Source: a virus
Virus record (IMG/VR): IMGVR_UViG_3300030329_002202
Location: 1 to 59,542 of that record
Length of the DNA stretch: 59,542 nucleotides
Strand: one strand, 5' to 3'
This document shows positions 34,912 to 47,000 of the stretch, piece after piece. How positions within the stretch are numbered: position 1 is the stretch's first letter; the number at the start of each line of letters is the position of its first letter. Both the position numbers and the translations under genes were made by a program. The notes under the pieces were generated by a model. It made no database searches and was not told the origin of the DNA. It saw nothing but the letters and a program-made list of their open reading frames with translations.

Positions 34912-36141
34912 ATGGCTAAAACTAGAAAAAATTTCAAAAAACATATGATGTATAGCAAATCAGGTGAAGGCAAAATGGCTAAAACCTATGAAGAGCATAT
35001 GTTGTTAAAAAAGAAAGGATGGGGTCATACAAAGCCAAAAAGAAAATTAAAAGGTTTACAGGCTGCTAAATACTTTATTGGTGGGCTTATTTCTGGTATA
35101 AAGGGAGCTAAACAGTCTAAGCAGGATATAGCTAAGGCTGAAGCTGATAGGCAGGCTCAATTAGCTAAAGAGGAAGAGCTTAGAAACAGTAGGCAAAAAT
35201 TAACCATGTCTCCTGAAATCGAGAAGATGAAAGAGGGACTTGGTGGTACAGAGATACAAAGAAGACAAGAGGCTGCTGAAAGAGCAAGAGCAGGTGCTAT
35301 GGCTGCTGCCACTAGGGGTGGTTCTAGGGTAGACCCATTTGCTGCTGCTAGAGCTGGAGAAGCACAGGAAAGTAAGTTAGCAACTGAACAAGCCACTGCA
35401 CAGAGAGCTGGATTAAAAGCAGGCGTTGAAGAAAGAGGAAAATTAAGAACTATGCAGGAAGATAGGCAAAAGGCTGATTATGCTAGACAAGCTCAATTGG
35501 CTGATTATGCTAGAGAAGATGTGATGGCTGCTCAATCTAATTTAGCATCTTACCAACAACAACAATATGGTGCTATTGACGCAGGTATTGGTACAGTTAC
35601 CAGTATGTTTGCTAAAAGTGGGGCTAGAGTAAAATTAAAAGATAAAATGAGAAAAAAATATAGAGAGGGTGGAAAACCAAATAATAATAAAATGCCAAAT
35701 CTTCCACCAGAAGGACTAGAGCAGGCTATACCTGTTGGACCAAACCCTTCAAAAGACCAGATGGATGCAGGTGAAGCTGAAGTTACTCCAGGAAAATTCT
35801 CTCATGAAAAGAACCCTATTGATTTAGTTCAGAAAAATGGAGAAGAGGGAAAGCCTGAAAAGATAGGTGAAATGACAGGTGGTGAAGCAATAGTTCCACC
35901 TAAAAATGTAAAACAAATCAGAAACATGATTAAAACCAATGATGGTCAGGGTTTAGTTAGATTAATGAACAGATTGTTAACTAAGTGGGATAAGGAGGCT
36001 GGAGAAGACCCAGAGTCAGAAGCTGAATTTGGAAAAACAATGAAAGCTAAACATGGTCACGTAATTAAACCAAGGGTGCCATCAGGTAAACAAAAGTTTA
36101 AGTGGAGAAACTTAGGTAGAGGAACAATAGGTAAACTTTAA
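34912..36141 (+). CDS. Internal virion-type protein, Ala-rich coiled coil
   Basis: 409 aa. Basic N-terminus (MAKTRKNFKKHMMYSKSGEG), a small hydrophobic patch (AAKYFIGGLISGIKG), then an Ala/Glu/Arg coiled coil at 70-210 and basic motifs AKSGARVKLKDK and KYREGGKPNNN, related to motifs in 7225-11420. The C-terminal part has GEMTGGEAIVPPKNVKQIRN, seen in marine phage structural proteins. It may be ejected with DNA, as other internal proteins are. Inferred. Confidence 0.6.
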   Translation: MAKTRKNFKKHMMYSKSGEGKMAKTYEEHMLLKKKGWGHTKPKRKLKGLQAAKYFIGGLISGIKGAKQSKQDIAKAEADRQAQLAKEEELRNSRQKLTMSPEIEKMKEGLGGTEIQRRQEAAERARAGAMAAATRGGSRVDPFAAARAGEAQESKLATEQATAQRAGLKAGVEERGKLRTMQEDRQKADYARQAQLADYAREDVMAAQSNLASYQQQQYGAIDAGIGTVTSMFAKSGARVKLKDKMRKKYREGGKPNNNKMPNLPPEGLEQAIPVGPNPSKDQMDAGEAEVTPGKFSHEKNPIDLVQKNGEEGKPEKIGEMTGGEAIVPPKNVKQIRNMIKTNDGQGLVRLMNRLLTKWDKEAGEDPESEAEFGKTMKAKHGHVIKPRVPSGKQKFKWRNLGRGTIGKL

Positions 36142-36153
36142 ATAACATAACAT

Positions 36154-38037
36154 ATGCCAATAGCTAATGTATCACAAATAGTAGGGAAAAGAGACCTTGT
36201 TGCTGAGGCACAGGGTTGGGCTGACATTTATCTGAGAAGAAAAAAGATGGAGGCAGAATTAGCAGAAGAAGAACGTGCTAAACAACCTAAGCCATACGAT
36301 TTCAGTGTTGCCACATTTGGGACAAAGAATGAGAATATGTTGAAAATTCAAGAAGACCTTAATGACCAGGCTTATGAATATGCTATGGCCAACACTCATT
36401 TATTAAACATAGACCCTCGTTCTGAGGATTGTGGTCCTGAATGTAAAAATGCACACAGAACGCTTCATAATATGCAAGGAGCTGCATCAACCTTTAACAC
36501 TTATGGTGATGATTTAAAACAGAGATATGATGCTCTAGCTGAATTAATGCGTACAGACCCAGATAATTACGATAACGCAGAAAATCATCAAAGGCTAGAA
36601 GACATGAAAAACATCTGGGAAAATGGTATGGGTGGTGAGAATTTTACTTTTTCTTTCGCTGATAATGGTCGTTTAGTTGTCAATACAAGAAAGAGGAATA
36701 AGACTCAAAAAATAAAAACAGATTTAGATGGTAGGACTGTGTTTCAAGCAGATGGTGTTACCCCTGTTTATCTATATCAAGATGCTAATTGTTCTATTTG
36801 TGAGACAGATGACCCCACAAAGGCTGCATTAGATGGTAATGGAAACCCTATTCCTATTATGGTTGATATGGATACAGGTCAGGAAACTGACTGGGAGACT
36901 GGTCAATTAGGTTTTGCAGACTGGTTGACAGACCTAGGTTTTAGTGATAAAATAGTAAATGCCAATAGTTCTAATTTTTCAAATACAAACAAAGAATATG
37001 CTAACTTGGTTTTTCATGATGGTCAAGGTAATTATCAGGATTATGAAAAAAAATCCCACGAAGCTCTAGAGTTTCACATATTTGGTAACAATGGATATTG
37101 GGATGATAGAACTGGAACTGGTAGAACTAATGGCCACTCTAAGTATCTTGAAGTGTTAGTGAGACAAGATAAGGGTCCTGACCATATTATAACTAAAGCA
37201 GACCTTGTTCAAAAAGCATATGAACTTGGACATGCACATCAAACAGGTCAAACAACTACTGATAAGAAAAAGCAGGTAGAGTCTATCTATAATTTTGAAG
37301 TAAGCACAATTGGTGGAACAGACTTTAATCAAGACTTGGTGTATGATAAAGATAATAATTATATTCTATCACAAACACAAAACCCTGATTATAAAACAGA
37401 TATATCAGAATCTAGTCACACATTTGAGGGTAGTTATATAGACACTGGAGAGACAGGATATGTTAATCTTAATGTTCAGGTAAATCCAAAAGAAGTAACT
37501 CTTATAAGTGGTGACAGTAGATTTAAACAGGTAGAAAACACCAATCAATTATCGTCTTATCTAGACCAAGCTACATTTAGAACAAACACATATGGTGTGG
37601 CTTTATTTTATAAAGGTAGAGCTATTTCTGATGAAGCTTATTTAAAATTAAGTGACGAGGAAAAGAAGAATGTTAGCTATGAAAGAGCTTTATATGGTGA
37701 AATGTTATTACCTAAAGCTGATGAAAGCTACCTACTACAAATGGGGATAATATCAAAACCATATAAAACAACTGCAGATGGGGAATATATTGTTATACCA
37801 GCAATTACAAAAGCAAATAGATATGATAGAAGAATTGGTGGTTTAGGTGCCTCTAAAGAGGGTCAAGGAACTATTAATGAGAATATGATAAAAGATGCTG
37901 AATTATTAAGGAAACAAAAAAATCTAATGCATCAATGCTCTTTAAACCCTGATTTCCATGCAGATTGTAAAAAACTAACAAGTGGCAGCAGTAGTAGTAG
38001 TGGTTCTAATATAAACACAGGTGTATATAATCAATAA
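36154..38037 (+). CDS. Structural / internal protein of unknown role
   Basis: 627 aa. MPIANVSQIVGKRDLVAEAQ then helical charged repeats; Cys-containing segment SEDCGPECKNAHRTLHNMQG and CSICETDD. The middle has a beta-rich segment (about 330-520). No catalytic motif is recognised. It is 2 nt before the giant polyvalent gene and follows the coiled-coil protein, so it probably belongs to the same ejected complex. Confidence 0.55.
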   Translation: MPIANVSQIVGKRDLVAEAQGWADIYLRRKKMEAELAEEERAKQPKPYDFSVATFGTKNENMLKIQEDLNDQAYEYAMANTHLLNIDPRSEDCGPECKNAHRTLHNMQGAASTFNTYGDDLKQRYDALAELMRTDPDNYDNAENHQRLEDMKNIWENGMGGENFTFSFADNGRLVVNTRKRNKTQKIKTDLDGRTVFQADGVTPVYLYQDANCSICETDDPTKAALDGNGNPIPIMVDMDTGQETDWETGQLGFADWLTDLGFSDKIVNANSSNFSNTNKEYANLVFHDGQGNYQDYEKKSHEALEFHIFGNNGYWDDRTGTGRTNGHSKYLEVLVRQDKGPDHIITKADLVQKAYELGHAHQTGQTTTDKKKQVESIYNFEVSTIGGTDFNQDLVYDKDNNYILSQTQNPDYKTDISESSHTFEGSYIDTGETGYVNLNVQVNPKEVTLISGDSRFKQVENTNQLSSYLDQATFRTNTYGVALFYKGRAISDEAYLKLSDEEKKNVSYERALYGEMLLPKADESYLLQMGIISKPYKTTADGEYIVIPAITKANRYDRRIGGLGASKEGQGTINENMIKDAELLRKQKNLMHQCSLNPDFHADCKKLTSGSSSSSGSNINTGVYNQ

Positions 38038-38039
38038 TA

Positions 38040-41000
38040 ATGAACGAACAAGCTTTAAAAGACGCATACGAACTATTTAAAAGTGGTGGTTATAATGGAA
38101 GTATAGAAGATTTTACAGGTCTTATAGCTTCTAACCCTAACGCTTTAAAAGACTCTTATAATCTCTTTAAAGGAGGTGGCTATACAGGTTCTCTTGAAGA
38201 TTACTCCACTCTTATTGGATTAAAAAAAAAAGTCGAAGGAGAAGCACCAGAGGGGGAAGTACCAGAAGGAGGGGAACCTTTGGATGTGGATGGTGGTACA
38301 TCAGATGTGGAAGATGGTGGTTTGGCCTCTTCAGAGATTGAGCAACCAACTCCAACAACTCCACAATATCAATTATTCCACAAAAATGGTGGTGCTACAC
38401 CAATAACTAGAAATAGAATACTTACATCTATCACTGATGAAGATTTCCTGTTAAGCTTGTCTACAAAAGAATTATCATTAAGCATAACAAACGATGACCC
38501 ACTGCAAGAGATGGTTAATAGTGCTATTGCTGGATATGAGAAAAAAATATCTGAAGAGGAGCCAGAGATAAGTCCATCAAATGAGTCTGATAGAATTAAT
38601 TATAGTAAAGCTGTAAATGAAGAGACTTTAGTTCCTTTATCAAAGGAAAATGACAGAATATCTTTAAACCCAACATTATCAAAAAATTTAGTAAACCCTA
38701 TAGTTAATGATGCATTAAGAGAGCTAAATGAGGTTTGGCTAGAAAATCCAGGGCTAAACGTTGAAAGCACATATAGAGATGAGGAATTAAATACCAGTGT
38801 AGGTGGCGATGTAAATTCTTACCACTTGCATGGATTAGCTATTGACCTTACTGGACCAAATGCTAAAAAGTTTCTAGAATGGGTAAACACAACAAAAGAG
38901 GGTAAAGCCTGGGCTGAAAAATGGACTGAGGGTGCTGCTGGTGGATTAGGGGTTATTTTAGAAGATGAGGCAGGTAAAGGTGAGCATGTTCATATTCAAT
39001 TTAAAAGAGGTCTCAGCACTGTAGCTAATCAAGCAACTGTATTACCATCTGATGGGTATAGTTCTGTGTCTAGGTCAAATGATGGATTAGGTGAGTATGT
39101 AGATGGAATGTGGGTTCCATCAGCAACAAGTCCAGTTGTTGATATTGGTTTTGATGATGATGATAGATTATCTTGGCTAGATAGAAGTGGTATAGATTTA
39201 GGTGATGGCGAAGATGAAGAAGAGGTGGTGGAAGGAGACGTTTTTGACCAAGACTCTTCATTTGAAACTTGGTGGGATGAAACCTTTGGGCCAAAAGAGG
39301 GAAGACACCATAGAAACACCCTTAATGATATTAGACATTTATTAACTGAACAGGAAATTCAGGATTTAAATAATATTATAGAAACATCTAAATGGCAAAA
39401 AGGATTTTGGGGATTTATGAAACACCCATTTAGGTGGCTTGGTGTGACAAATAAAGAGTTGCAGGAGGAGGGTTTTGCAGGGTTTAATGAAACCCAAGTT
39501 GCAAGAGCTTTTATCTATGATAAGATAATGGACAAGGTTCAGGCCCATATTGAGGGGTATTTAGCTAGTGGCTGGGAGCACCTTGGAAATCAAGTATATA
39601 AACACACTGAGTCAGGTGTTGTTATATCTCCAGAAAACACGCAAGGAAGACATCCACTTTTAGCATATTCATCTGCACTACCAACCCTTATAGAGAGAAT
39701 ACATAAAAACCCTGATTATCTTAATGTATTTGAGCTCAAGGAAGGTGTTGAAAATGGTGATTTACTAGCAGACAAGATAATGGAGATTTATAAGGAGTTT
39801 AATCCAGAGATGCACGAATATTATACTCAACAAATTGGAACAATGCGTGAGGTGTGGGAAACAGAAGTTGGTGATTATCATTTAATGATAGATGCAAATG
39901 GAGAGATAACAGATATGAGTGTGAAAGTGGGGAAGAAAAAGAAAAGGTATAAGGTGATAAAAAAAGACTCTAAAGAATTTAACAAGATAGCTCACCAGTA
40001 CCACTCAAATAGAGACGAATACCCCTTAAGGTATTCTACTGACATGATTGGACAAAAGCAGAATGAGTATGGGGAGGTTTCTTACGCAACTGATGAAGAG
40101 GGTGAGGGTTTTGAGAGAAAAAAGGTTTTAGAGGGTGAGTTAAAAGAAAGAGCTACAGGTTTTGTGCTAAATTCTCTAATGCCTATACTAGATTCTAATG
40201 AGAAAAATATGAGCAACAGTGGTGTTAATCAAAAAACAGCAGCATTAGGAGCTCAATTATCTGCTGGATTAGATTGGTTGGAAAAACAAGAATCTCTAAT
40301 ACGTGATTTTCCAAGACATGCTACTGGACAAGTAGATACTAGAAATATGTCTAATTCAGATATAGAGAGGTATAATCAATTAATTACTGACTATAATGCT
40401 TTTTTTAATGGCAGGTGGCAAGAACTACTAAAAGAGCATGAAATATTTAAAAAAGAAAATAGCGAGGTTCCTGAACACAGTACACTAATAGACTCATTTA
40501 ATAATGTTGCAGCATACTACCAGTCATTAGATGATGGTGAAGATGACTATGCTAGATATGTTAAAGCTATAAGAGCTAAACAAAACCAAGCTAATAAAAG
40601 TTTTGAAGAAGCAACTTGGGTAGGAAAACAAATTAGACAAGGGGCTGTAATAACAAATGACTTATTTAACACATTTGTTAGAAATGTTGCTGCTTCTCCA
40701 AGGTGGATTAAAGGTGTTTTTACTGATGAGAATATATATGATGGGGCAGATATGCTGGCAGACAATATTACTGCAAATTTAGATGCTAATACTTATTTTA
40801 ATGCGATGAACCCATCTTGGTCTCTTAAAGCTTCTCAATTAAATACAGAGGCTTGGGGAAAATATTGGTACACAGACGTTGAGGGAAAAAGGTTGACTTT
40901 TAATAAGCAGGGGCAAGTCACAAATATATTTGGAGATGATGGAAGAATTATTCAGCCTGGTTCTGATGAATATAAAGAAATTATTAGTGAGTATAATTCA

Positions 41001-44000
41001 AATCAAGATAAATACCCTATACAATACGATAAAAGGTGGGGAAGTGTTCTTTATAATACTGTTCATGCTGGTGGGGGTTTTGCCATAGACATGACAATAG
41101 GTAGATTGGCTATGGGTAGAGCAAAGGTTCTAGGATATGGTCAAAGGGGTCAGAGATATGCTTTCATGGGTGGTCTTTCTGGAGCAACTCACTTAAGGGT
41201 TTATGATGATTTTTATAGAGAGGGTTTAGACCAGGGTATGCTTCCTGGAGAGGCTACTGATTTTGCTTCTCAAGCATCATTTGTAACATCTCTTGTTGAG
41301 ATAATAACCCCTGATGTAGGTATGATTTCTGCTTCTGTAAGGGGTGGGGTTAAGAAACAGCTTAGGGATAAAATGATGGATAACATACAGGGCAGGGTTA
41401 CTACTAGTGCTGTTAATAGAGCATATAGAAAAAAAGTTTTAGGTAATGTAGCTTATTATGGGACAATGGAAGGTCTTGAAGAGGTTGGTCAACATTATGG
41501 TGTAGACCAAATAAAAGACAAGTATTATGGAGAGTTTAATTTCAATACAAATTGGGATTGGGACGTTGCTAAGGAAGAGTTTGTCATTGGAGCTTTATTG
41601 GGTGGTGGAACAACTGCTGTTTCAACATATACCTCTGGTAAAGACCATATAATGGGTGGATTATACAAAGAAGCGTGGTTTAATGCATACTTAAACCAAC
41701 AGGGTTATTATGACGCTTTAGATGGTATGTTAGGTAAGACAATGATGATAAATGGTTTAGAGGTTGAAATGACTCAAGCTAAAATAGATAAACTCAAAAC
41801 AGAAGGAAAATCTAAATTTGAAGCATTAAATAAAATATTAAAATCAAACAACGCAACCAACTTATCTGAATCTTCAAAAATGGAGATTATGCATCTACTA
41901 GAAATGAAGGGTTATGCAGAGGCTTTCCAGGGTTCCTTAGATGCAAATGAGAAAAGTGAAGCTGAGTTGATGATAAAGGAGACAGAGTCTGCTATTCAGA
42001 AAATATTAACTGGTCAAGATGTTGGTGATGCTTTATATACTTACTATGAGAATTTAGATGGAGGGGTTAAAGAATATTTAGGCAAGTATATGAAAGGGAG
42101 AGATGTTCCTTTTGGTGTTAAAGCTCTTATAAGAAAAATAGTTAAGGGAGAGTCTTTGACAGAAAGCGAGAAGGCAGCATATTTATCTTCTATAAACCAA
42201 GATATAACAGAACTAGATGCTAAGGAAAATTTAACAAAAGAAGAGAAAAATTACCTAAGTATATTAAAGAAATTAGAAAATGACGTTACTAACTTAACAA
42301 CTAAAAAAGATGAAACAACTACCACTAGAGATACAGGAAAGGCTGAACGAACTGCCAGAGGAGCTAAAGGTAAAAGTATTAGAGAAGCTATTGAAGATGC
42401 TGCAAACGAACAAGATAGAACAACCCTCAACCAAAACATTGGAAAACCAGTCTCCTACAAAGGAAAAAAAGGAATCTTAGAGAAAAATAAAAAAGGTGAG
42501 TTTATTTTAAAAACTCCAGGTAAAGGTAGAGGTATAAAAATAAAAGATGCTGGAACTGGTAGAAAAAGACTATCAACTGTAGGGTTGAAATATGAAGGTA
42601 AAACCTTATCAGTAACACCTAATAATGAATTAATTGTAGAAGGAGATAATAAAGGAGAGATTTTAGGATTATCTAAGGATACATCAGGAAAACTTGGTGG
42701 TGTTGTTATGTTAGATAATGAACAAAATGAATCTATAAAAAAGAAAGCTAGGGCAAAGTTCAGAAGACTTCAAAAGCAAAGAAATGAGGGAAAAATAACG
42801 CAACAACAATTCATAGATGGTATAAATAATACAGCAGGTTTAAGTATAGAATCTAATAATGAAATAAGAGCTAAATCAGCAGCAGACTTCCTTGTTAATT
42901 CAATAATTAACACTGGTAAAGCTGATGTTATAAGCATGAAGGATGTTGAGAAAATGATAAAAGAAGCTACAGAAGAGTCTGGTGTTGAAGAGCAGAAAAA
43001 AAAGGAAGAAACTAGTAGAAAAAAATCAACTACATCTAAAAGAAATAAGAGAAAGAAAATTAAAGAACAAAAAGTTTCTCCTGACCCACTCTGGGATAGC
43101 AGAGAGATGACTATTGAAGATATAGATGCATTAATAGCAAAATATGATAAATATGCTGGTGATGTTTATAAAAGAAAAGTTGCAGTTTTAAAAATAGTCA
43201 AGAAGCTGTATAATTCATTAGGATTTGATGTAACTGTTCATATGGATAGAGCACAGTTAGAATCTTACTTTTCTAGTATTGGTCAACCAGTGGTGACAAC
43301 AAGTAGAGGTATATCTTTTGAAGCTGGTTTGGAGGGTGCAACACCACAAATGCATATCAATCTAGATATTGCAAATCCTAATACAATGTTCCATGAGTCA
43401 GCACATCCATTTGTGACTTCATTACATAAGTTGGCTGAAACAAACCCAGAAGTTAAAAAATTACTTGCCAATATTAAAAAAGACCTAGGAAAAATAAAAG
43501 ATGGTTATTATATAAAATGGGCTAAAAAAGGATATGGTGTAGATAAAAATGGTTTCCCAACAGATAATGAGGCTGATATAGTTAATATGGATAAGGTTAT
43601 GCAAGAAGCTCTATCTGAGTTTTTAGCTGATGTAGGATTACAAAAATATGAAGATGACCAGTCTATTTTAGGTAAAGCTAAATCATATATTAAATCTATA
43701 GTAAAATACCTGTTTGGGAAAGATATAGGCACCCCACCATTAGAACTAACCTTAGAGGATTTAAGTAATTTAACAGACCTTGAGGGCGTTCAAAAGGTGT
43801 TTACTCAAGCTACATCACGTGGTTTAAATATAAACGAGAAATCAGAAGGAACAAACCCTATTGAAGCAAAATATCAATTGGCACCACCAGAAAACTCCTC
43901 TGAGTTTGAAGAATGGTTTGGCAATTCTAAAATTGTGGATAAAAATGGAAATCCTGTAGTGTATTATCATAGAACTAAAAATGAATTTGACGCATTTAGA

Positions 44001-47000
44001 GCAAATGTAATAACTGGTGAACAGCTTACTGCTTATGTGAGTCCTAGTGAGTCTTGGGCCAACGAGTTTATGGATATAATAGAGAGTGAAACATTACGTA
44101 AAGATAGATACACAAATCTAAGAACGATTCCTTTGTATGTTAAAGCAGAGAATCCATTTGATTTTAGAAATAAAGAGCATACAGATATGCTTTTTGATGC
44201 TTACGTAAAAGAATATGCTGGAGATTATGAGCTTGGGGGAAAAGAATATACTAGTCAGGAAAGGATAATTCCTCAACCAACTTTAGACGATAAGGTTGAT
44301 AAAAAAACTTTCTTTGATAGTCTTCAAAATAATGACAACTGGGCCTTAATTGAATCACATGAATATCTTATAAGTCAAATTCTAGGATTTGATTCAATGT
44401 TTATTAGTGAAACCAATAGGAGGGACGATGTAGAGTTAGAATCTGCAGTAAATCTAGCAGTATTTAATCCTCAACAACAATTAAAATCTGTTGATAGAAC
44501 AACTGACTTTGACTCACCTAAATACCAGTATGATATTAATGAGCAATTAGAAGCACATAATACTGGTGGTGGTTCAAGTTTTAATAATTTCTTTGGAAAA
44601 GTTGAAGGGGCATATGCTGCTGTATCTATATTTAACGATAGAAATAAGCAGATACCAGGAAACAAGCTAAATAAATCAGACTTAGATAGTTTTAGAAGTG
44701 AAAATCAATTTATATTAGACCAGCATGAATCTATAGTGGTGGGAACTTGGTATGATGAAGAAAACAACTTAATTGACCTAGATGTTTCTGTAGCTATACC
44801 TAAAGCTAAACTTGATGAGGCTATAAAACTTGGGGTGGAGTTTAATCAAAAATCTATTTGGGACCTAGAGTTAAACAAACCTATTCCAACAGGGGGAACA
44901 GGAAAGGTGACAACGCAGGATGCATCTAATCTACAAGAGAGAATAGATAAGATTAAAGAGATAGTTGGAAAATTAGACCCTAAATATCAAAGAAACATAG
45001 AGCTTGAAGGTAAACCTGGCTTCTCAACATTAAATAATGCTTTAAAATTCTCAACCATGTCCCATGGAACTCCTAAGCAGTGGATTAAGGAGATTAAAAA
45101 ATATGGTGGTAAAAATATAGATAATGAGATGGCATTTATGGGAATTAAAGATTTCTTAGAGTCTGTTGAAACATCTTATCCTGGTGGTATACCAAAAGTT
45201 GCTATAGAGGACTATATAGAAATGCACCAAACATCAATGAACTTTGATGGAAATACTATGAGTATTATGTTGGGTAACGAAACACTTGGTAATTTATCTT
45301 ATGAGCTAAAAACAAATGAAGATGGTGAGGTAGTTTTATTTATAAAGGATATAAAATCACCAGCAGACAGAATGATGTCTAATCTAGCTCCTATTATTAG
45401 ACACGTTATTAGATTTGCTACTGAACAAAATTATGATGCTATTGCTTTTGAGGATGGCTCTACATTTAAAGGACCAAAAGTAGAGTTCTTTAACAGCGTT
45501 GTGCCAGAGGTTATTAGTGATATATTATCCAGTATAGATTCAAAAGCTGGTCCAGTATTGACAGAGGTTGATGGTCAGGGAAAGGTTTCTATGGATATAA
45601 CCAACAGTGTATTATCTAATGTTCTAGATGTAACACTACCTAGTAACGATACAAAGAACAATGACAACTTCAACGAAGAAGCTAAGATAGCATATTCAAC
45701 AGACCCTAAATATCAAACATACACAACTTTTAATGGAATAAAAGACCTTTTTACAAACTTCAACCTAAAAAGAGAGTTTGCCCCAATGGGTAATATACCT
45801 AAAGAGGTATTTGACAAAGGATGGAGACATAAGTCTAGAATAAAGGCTGAGAAGTTTAAATTAATGAAGCTGATAGATAGACTTAGGGTTGCTATACAAG
45901 CAAACCAAGAAGGAGATAATCCTGTGTCAATAGAGGCTATAAACGAGATGCTATCTGACCCATCAGTAAAAATTCAAGAGTTAGAATCTTTAATAGAGAA
46001 TTATGAGCTCGATTTAGAGACCTTAGATAGAGATGGAAAGAGATATTTAGCTGGAGATGTTTTAAATAAAATAAGAGCTACAGAAGCTGACATAAAAGAA
46101 CTAAAAGAAAAAGCTGTTGGTAAGGCTAAAATGAAAGATTTAGATGGAGACCCTGAATTGCAAAAAATAATTAAACAAGTAAGAAGAAAAATAGATTCTT
46201 TTAGTAGAAAAATAAAAACCCTAGTCAACGATAAGTTAGGTATAACTATAGATAAAAATTTAGGAGTATACTTAAATAGACAGTATAGAATACATCACGA
46301 CCCTAAATATAATGATAAAATGATTAAGGTTATTGATGATATGATTAAGGCAGGTGAAAATCCAGTTAAAATAGCTAAAGTGATGAATAGGTTTAAAAAA
46401 GAATATGACTTAATCCAAGCTGCCTCAGTTGTTGTTAGAGAAGGTTTAGAGAAACACTACAAAGGAAGGGATGTTTCTGAAACAGCAGTTTTACAAGACA
46501 TAAGAAGAATGTTTCAAGATGGTCCTGAATCTAGTGATTTTGTTCAAGCTGTTAGAAGGTCTAATGATGTTAACACAGGTATTTTAAAAAAGAGAGTGGA
46601 TATGCCTGATGCTATAATGGAACTATTCTCTCCAGTAAAGAATCCATTATTTAATATAGTTAGTACAATAACTAAACAAGTGTCTGAAATGGAAACTATG
46701 GCTTTTAAAGCAGAGGCTGTTGCCATGTTAAATGGTTCTCTTCTGTTTGATAAACTATCAATACCACCTGGGCAAGAATCCTTATATAGTGAAGAGGTTA
46801 AATTAAAATATTCAGATGAGGTCTATTATACAACAAAAGAGATTAAAGAGTTTATTGATGGAGAGGTCTATGACCCATCTCTATTCCTTAAGAGTATGCA
46901 GAGAATTAATGGTGCTATTAAACTTGGAAAAACTGTATGGTCTTTTAAAACACACGCAAGAAACTTTATAGGTAATATGTATTTTGCATCTATAAATGGT

